64,000 nucleotides of DNA from assembly GCA_014549065.1 (NCBI GenBank), contig JACDOX010000004.1, positions 7,892,116 to 7,956,115 of the forward strand, given 5' to 3'. Shown one piece after another: positions 62,965-64,000 of this stretch. A program made the position numbers and the translations under genes. Every line of letters begins with the position of its first letter. Positions within the stretch are counted from its first letter, which is position 1. Under the pieces are notes generated by a model that saw only the letters and a list, made by a program, of their open reading frames with translations, ran no database searches and was not told where the DNA came from. This DNA is from Cardinalis cardinalis. Its lineage: Eukaryota; Chordata; Aves; Passeriformes; Cardinalidae.

Positions 62965-64000
62965 AGCAACAGATTGTGATATAATGTAATTTAATAATTG
63001 CTAAAATAGCTGCTGGTAGTGTCCTGTACCAGCACTGTATTTAGAGGGATGACCTGTGTTCAATAGAGATTACTGNTAGGTGCTTGTGTTCATATATTCA
63101 TAATGACTTGCCTAAAGGTGTTGTTGGATGTTTTTTTCCATAATTAAGAAGTCTACATGTCACTGCTTTTTCTAACAGCATATGCCAGCAGAAAGCTCTT
63201 TTCTGACTAGAATAAAACCCATGCCTAGGAGCTATCCACAGTTTCAAATAACAGAGGTGTTTCAGTGTATTACAGAGCCCTGCATATTGGCTAGCTGCTT
63301 CTTAAAAGATTTATGATGTATATAAACCAGATGAAAACTGGAACCACCAGCTGTAAACTATTAAAGCAAGAGTGGTTGACTGGCGCAATCAGGTAAGGTC
63401 AGTTGCTCTGTGCCATTGGGGAAGAATGGATTCCATATCACTCAGATCAATGCACTTCAGTACATTCTCTTAAAACATCCCAATTTCCAGGCAGCCTGTA
63501 GACTCTAACCATTTCCTGAAGCAATTAACAAAGTATAATGCAAAGCAAAGCAGANATGAAAACCAAAGTGAACTATTGACTGTAGAACATGAAGTAAATC
63601 TCATGTCACTTCTTGCTTAGTCACAGCTAAGTGCTGTTAATCATCTACTCTTTGTTGCATTGTCAGGTGAACAGCTGAGATTTTAGGTGATTTATATGCC
63701 TGTTGTTCATTTTGCAATGCAAATGCNTGGAAGTGCATGTGCTCTGCTGCCAAATGTCAGCTGGGAAGAGGTAACCTGCAGCTTTTTGTGCTCTGGGAGC
63801 ACCGTGAGCTCCTCTTGAGTCATCCCCATGGGAGGTATGATCTTTTTCTAATTTTTTCATAAACAACTGGCTGTGTAAGTACCACCATACTGTTAGATTA
63901 TCTCATCTTTCCAAATCTGCACCACAACCCTTTGTACTGTAAATACAATTACTGTCATATATTACTNNNAGTAATATATGACAAAGCTCTGGGGTCATGA
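62965..64000. other. Intergenic sequence at the right edge
   Basis: AT-rich, non-repetitive sequence without a gene. It ends with a 14-bp palindrome whose centre is replaced by NNN (63953-63983). Confidence 0.6.
63953..63983. repeat. 14-bp perfect inverted repeat centred on NNN
   Basis: TGTCATATATTACT (63953-63966) and AGTAATATATGACA (63970-63983) are exact reverse complements separated by three Ns. This is either a real palindrome with an unresolved centre or an artificial join of a sequence to its own complement. Confidence 0.9.

Noticed and set aside
1..64000. CRISPR array, tRNA, rRNA, snRNA or bacterial operon
   Set aside because: No regularly spaced direct repeats, no tRNA box motifs or snRNA sequence that I recognise, and gene structure is clearly vertebrate.

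Overview
The window is vertebrate nuclear DNA, almost certainly from a bird and probably a songbird. It contains eroded CR1 LINE 3' ends, several LTR families that I recognise from avian and passerine genomes, long AT-rich introns with GT-AG splice sites, and one clear vertebrate gene. There are no bacterial-type operons, no CRISPR array, and no tRNA or rRNA gene that I can see. Isolated single Ns occur throughout (about a dozen in the first 5 kb). There is one ~60-base N gap near 34.9 kb and a 3-base N gap near the right edge.

The only gene I can identify is PRIM2, the large (p58) subunit of DNA primase, on the + strand. The window holds its last four coding exons (18506-18632, 19472-19554, 26234-26302, 31228-31455), which encode the C-terminal 168 residues and include three of the four iron-sulphur-cluster cysteines. 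The stop codon is followed by a short 3' UTR with an AATAAA signal at 31804. Positions 1-18505 are best read as the tail of one large PRIM2 intron. I did not find the preceding exon, which should carry the first cluster cysteine.

From about 31.8 kb to the end no gene can be supported. This looks like an intergenic stretch with LTRs, CR1 fragments, microsatellites, patches of higher GC with chance ORFs on both strands, and some stretches that look like conserved non-coding sequence.

Mobile-element layout: an ERVL-like LTR (177-1225, +); two LTRs of one avian ERV family in opposite orientation (about 12178-12571, -, and 32732-about 33240, +); a solo LTR with a perfect 6-bp target-site duplication (34662-35280); CR1 fragments at about 4115, 6481, 6925, 22771, 44975 and 62094; and an unusual palindromic insertion at 54752-54912.

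The most interesting item is that palindrome. It is about 161 bp, with ~70-bp inverted arms, a short loop and a 6-bp direct repeat (GAGAAG) on both sides. Its arm and loop resemble the 5' (U3) end of an abundant passerine LTR. It may be a fold-back LTR cDNA that integrated through two copies of the same terminus. No new multi-gene system is visible in this window.
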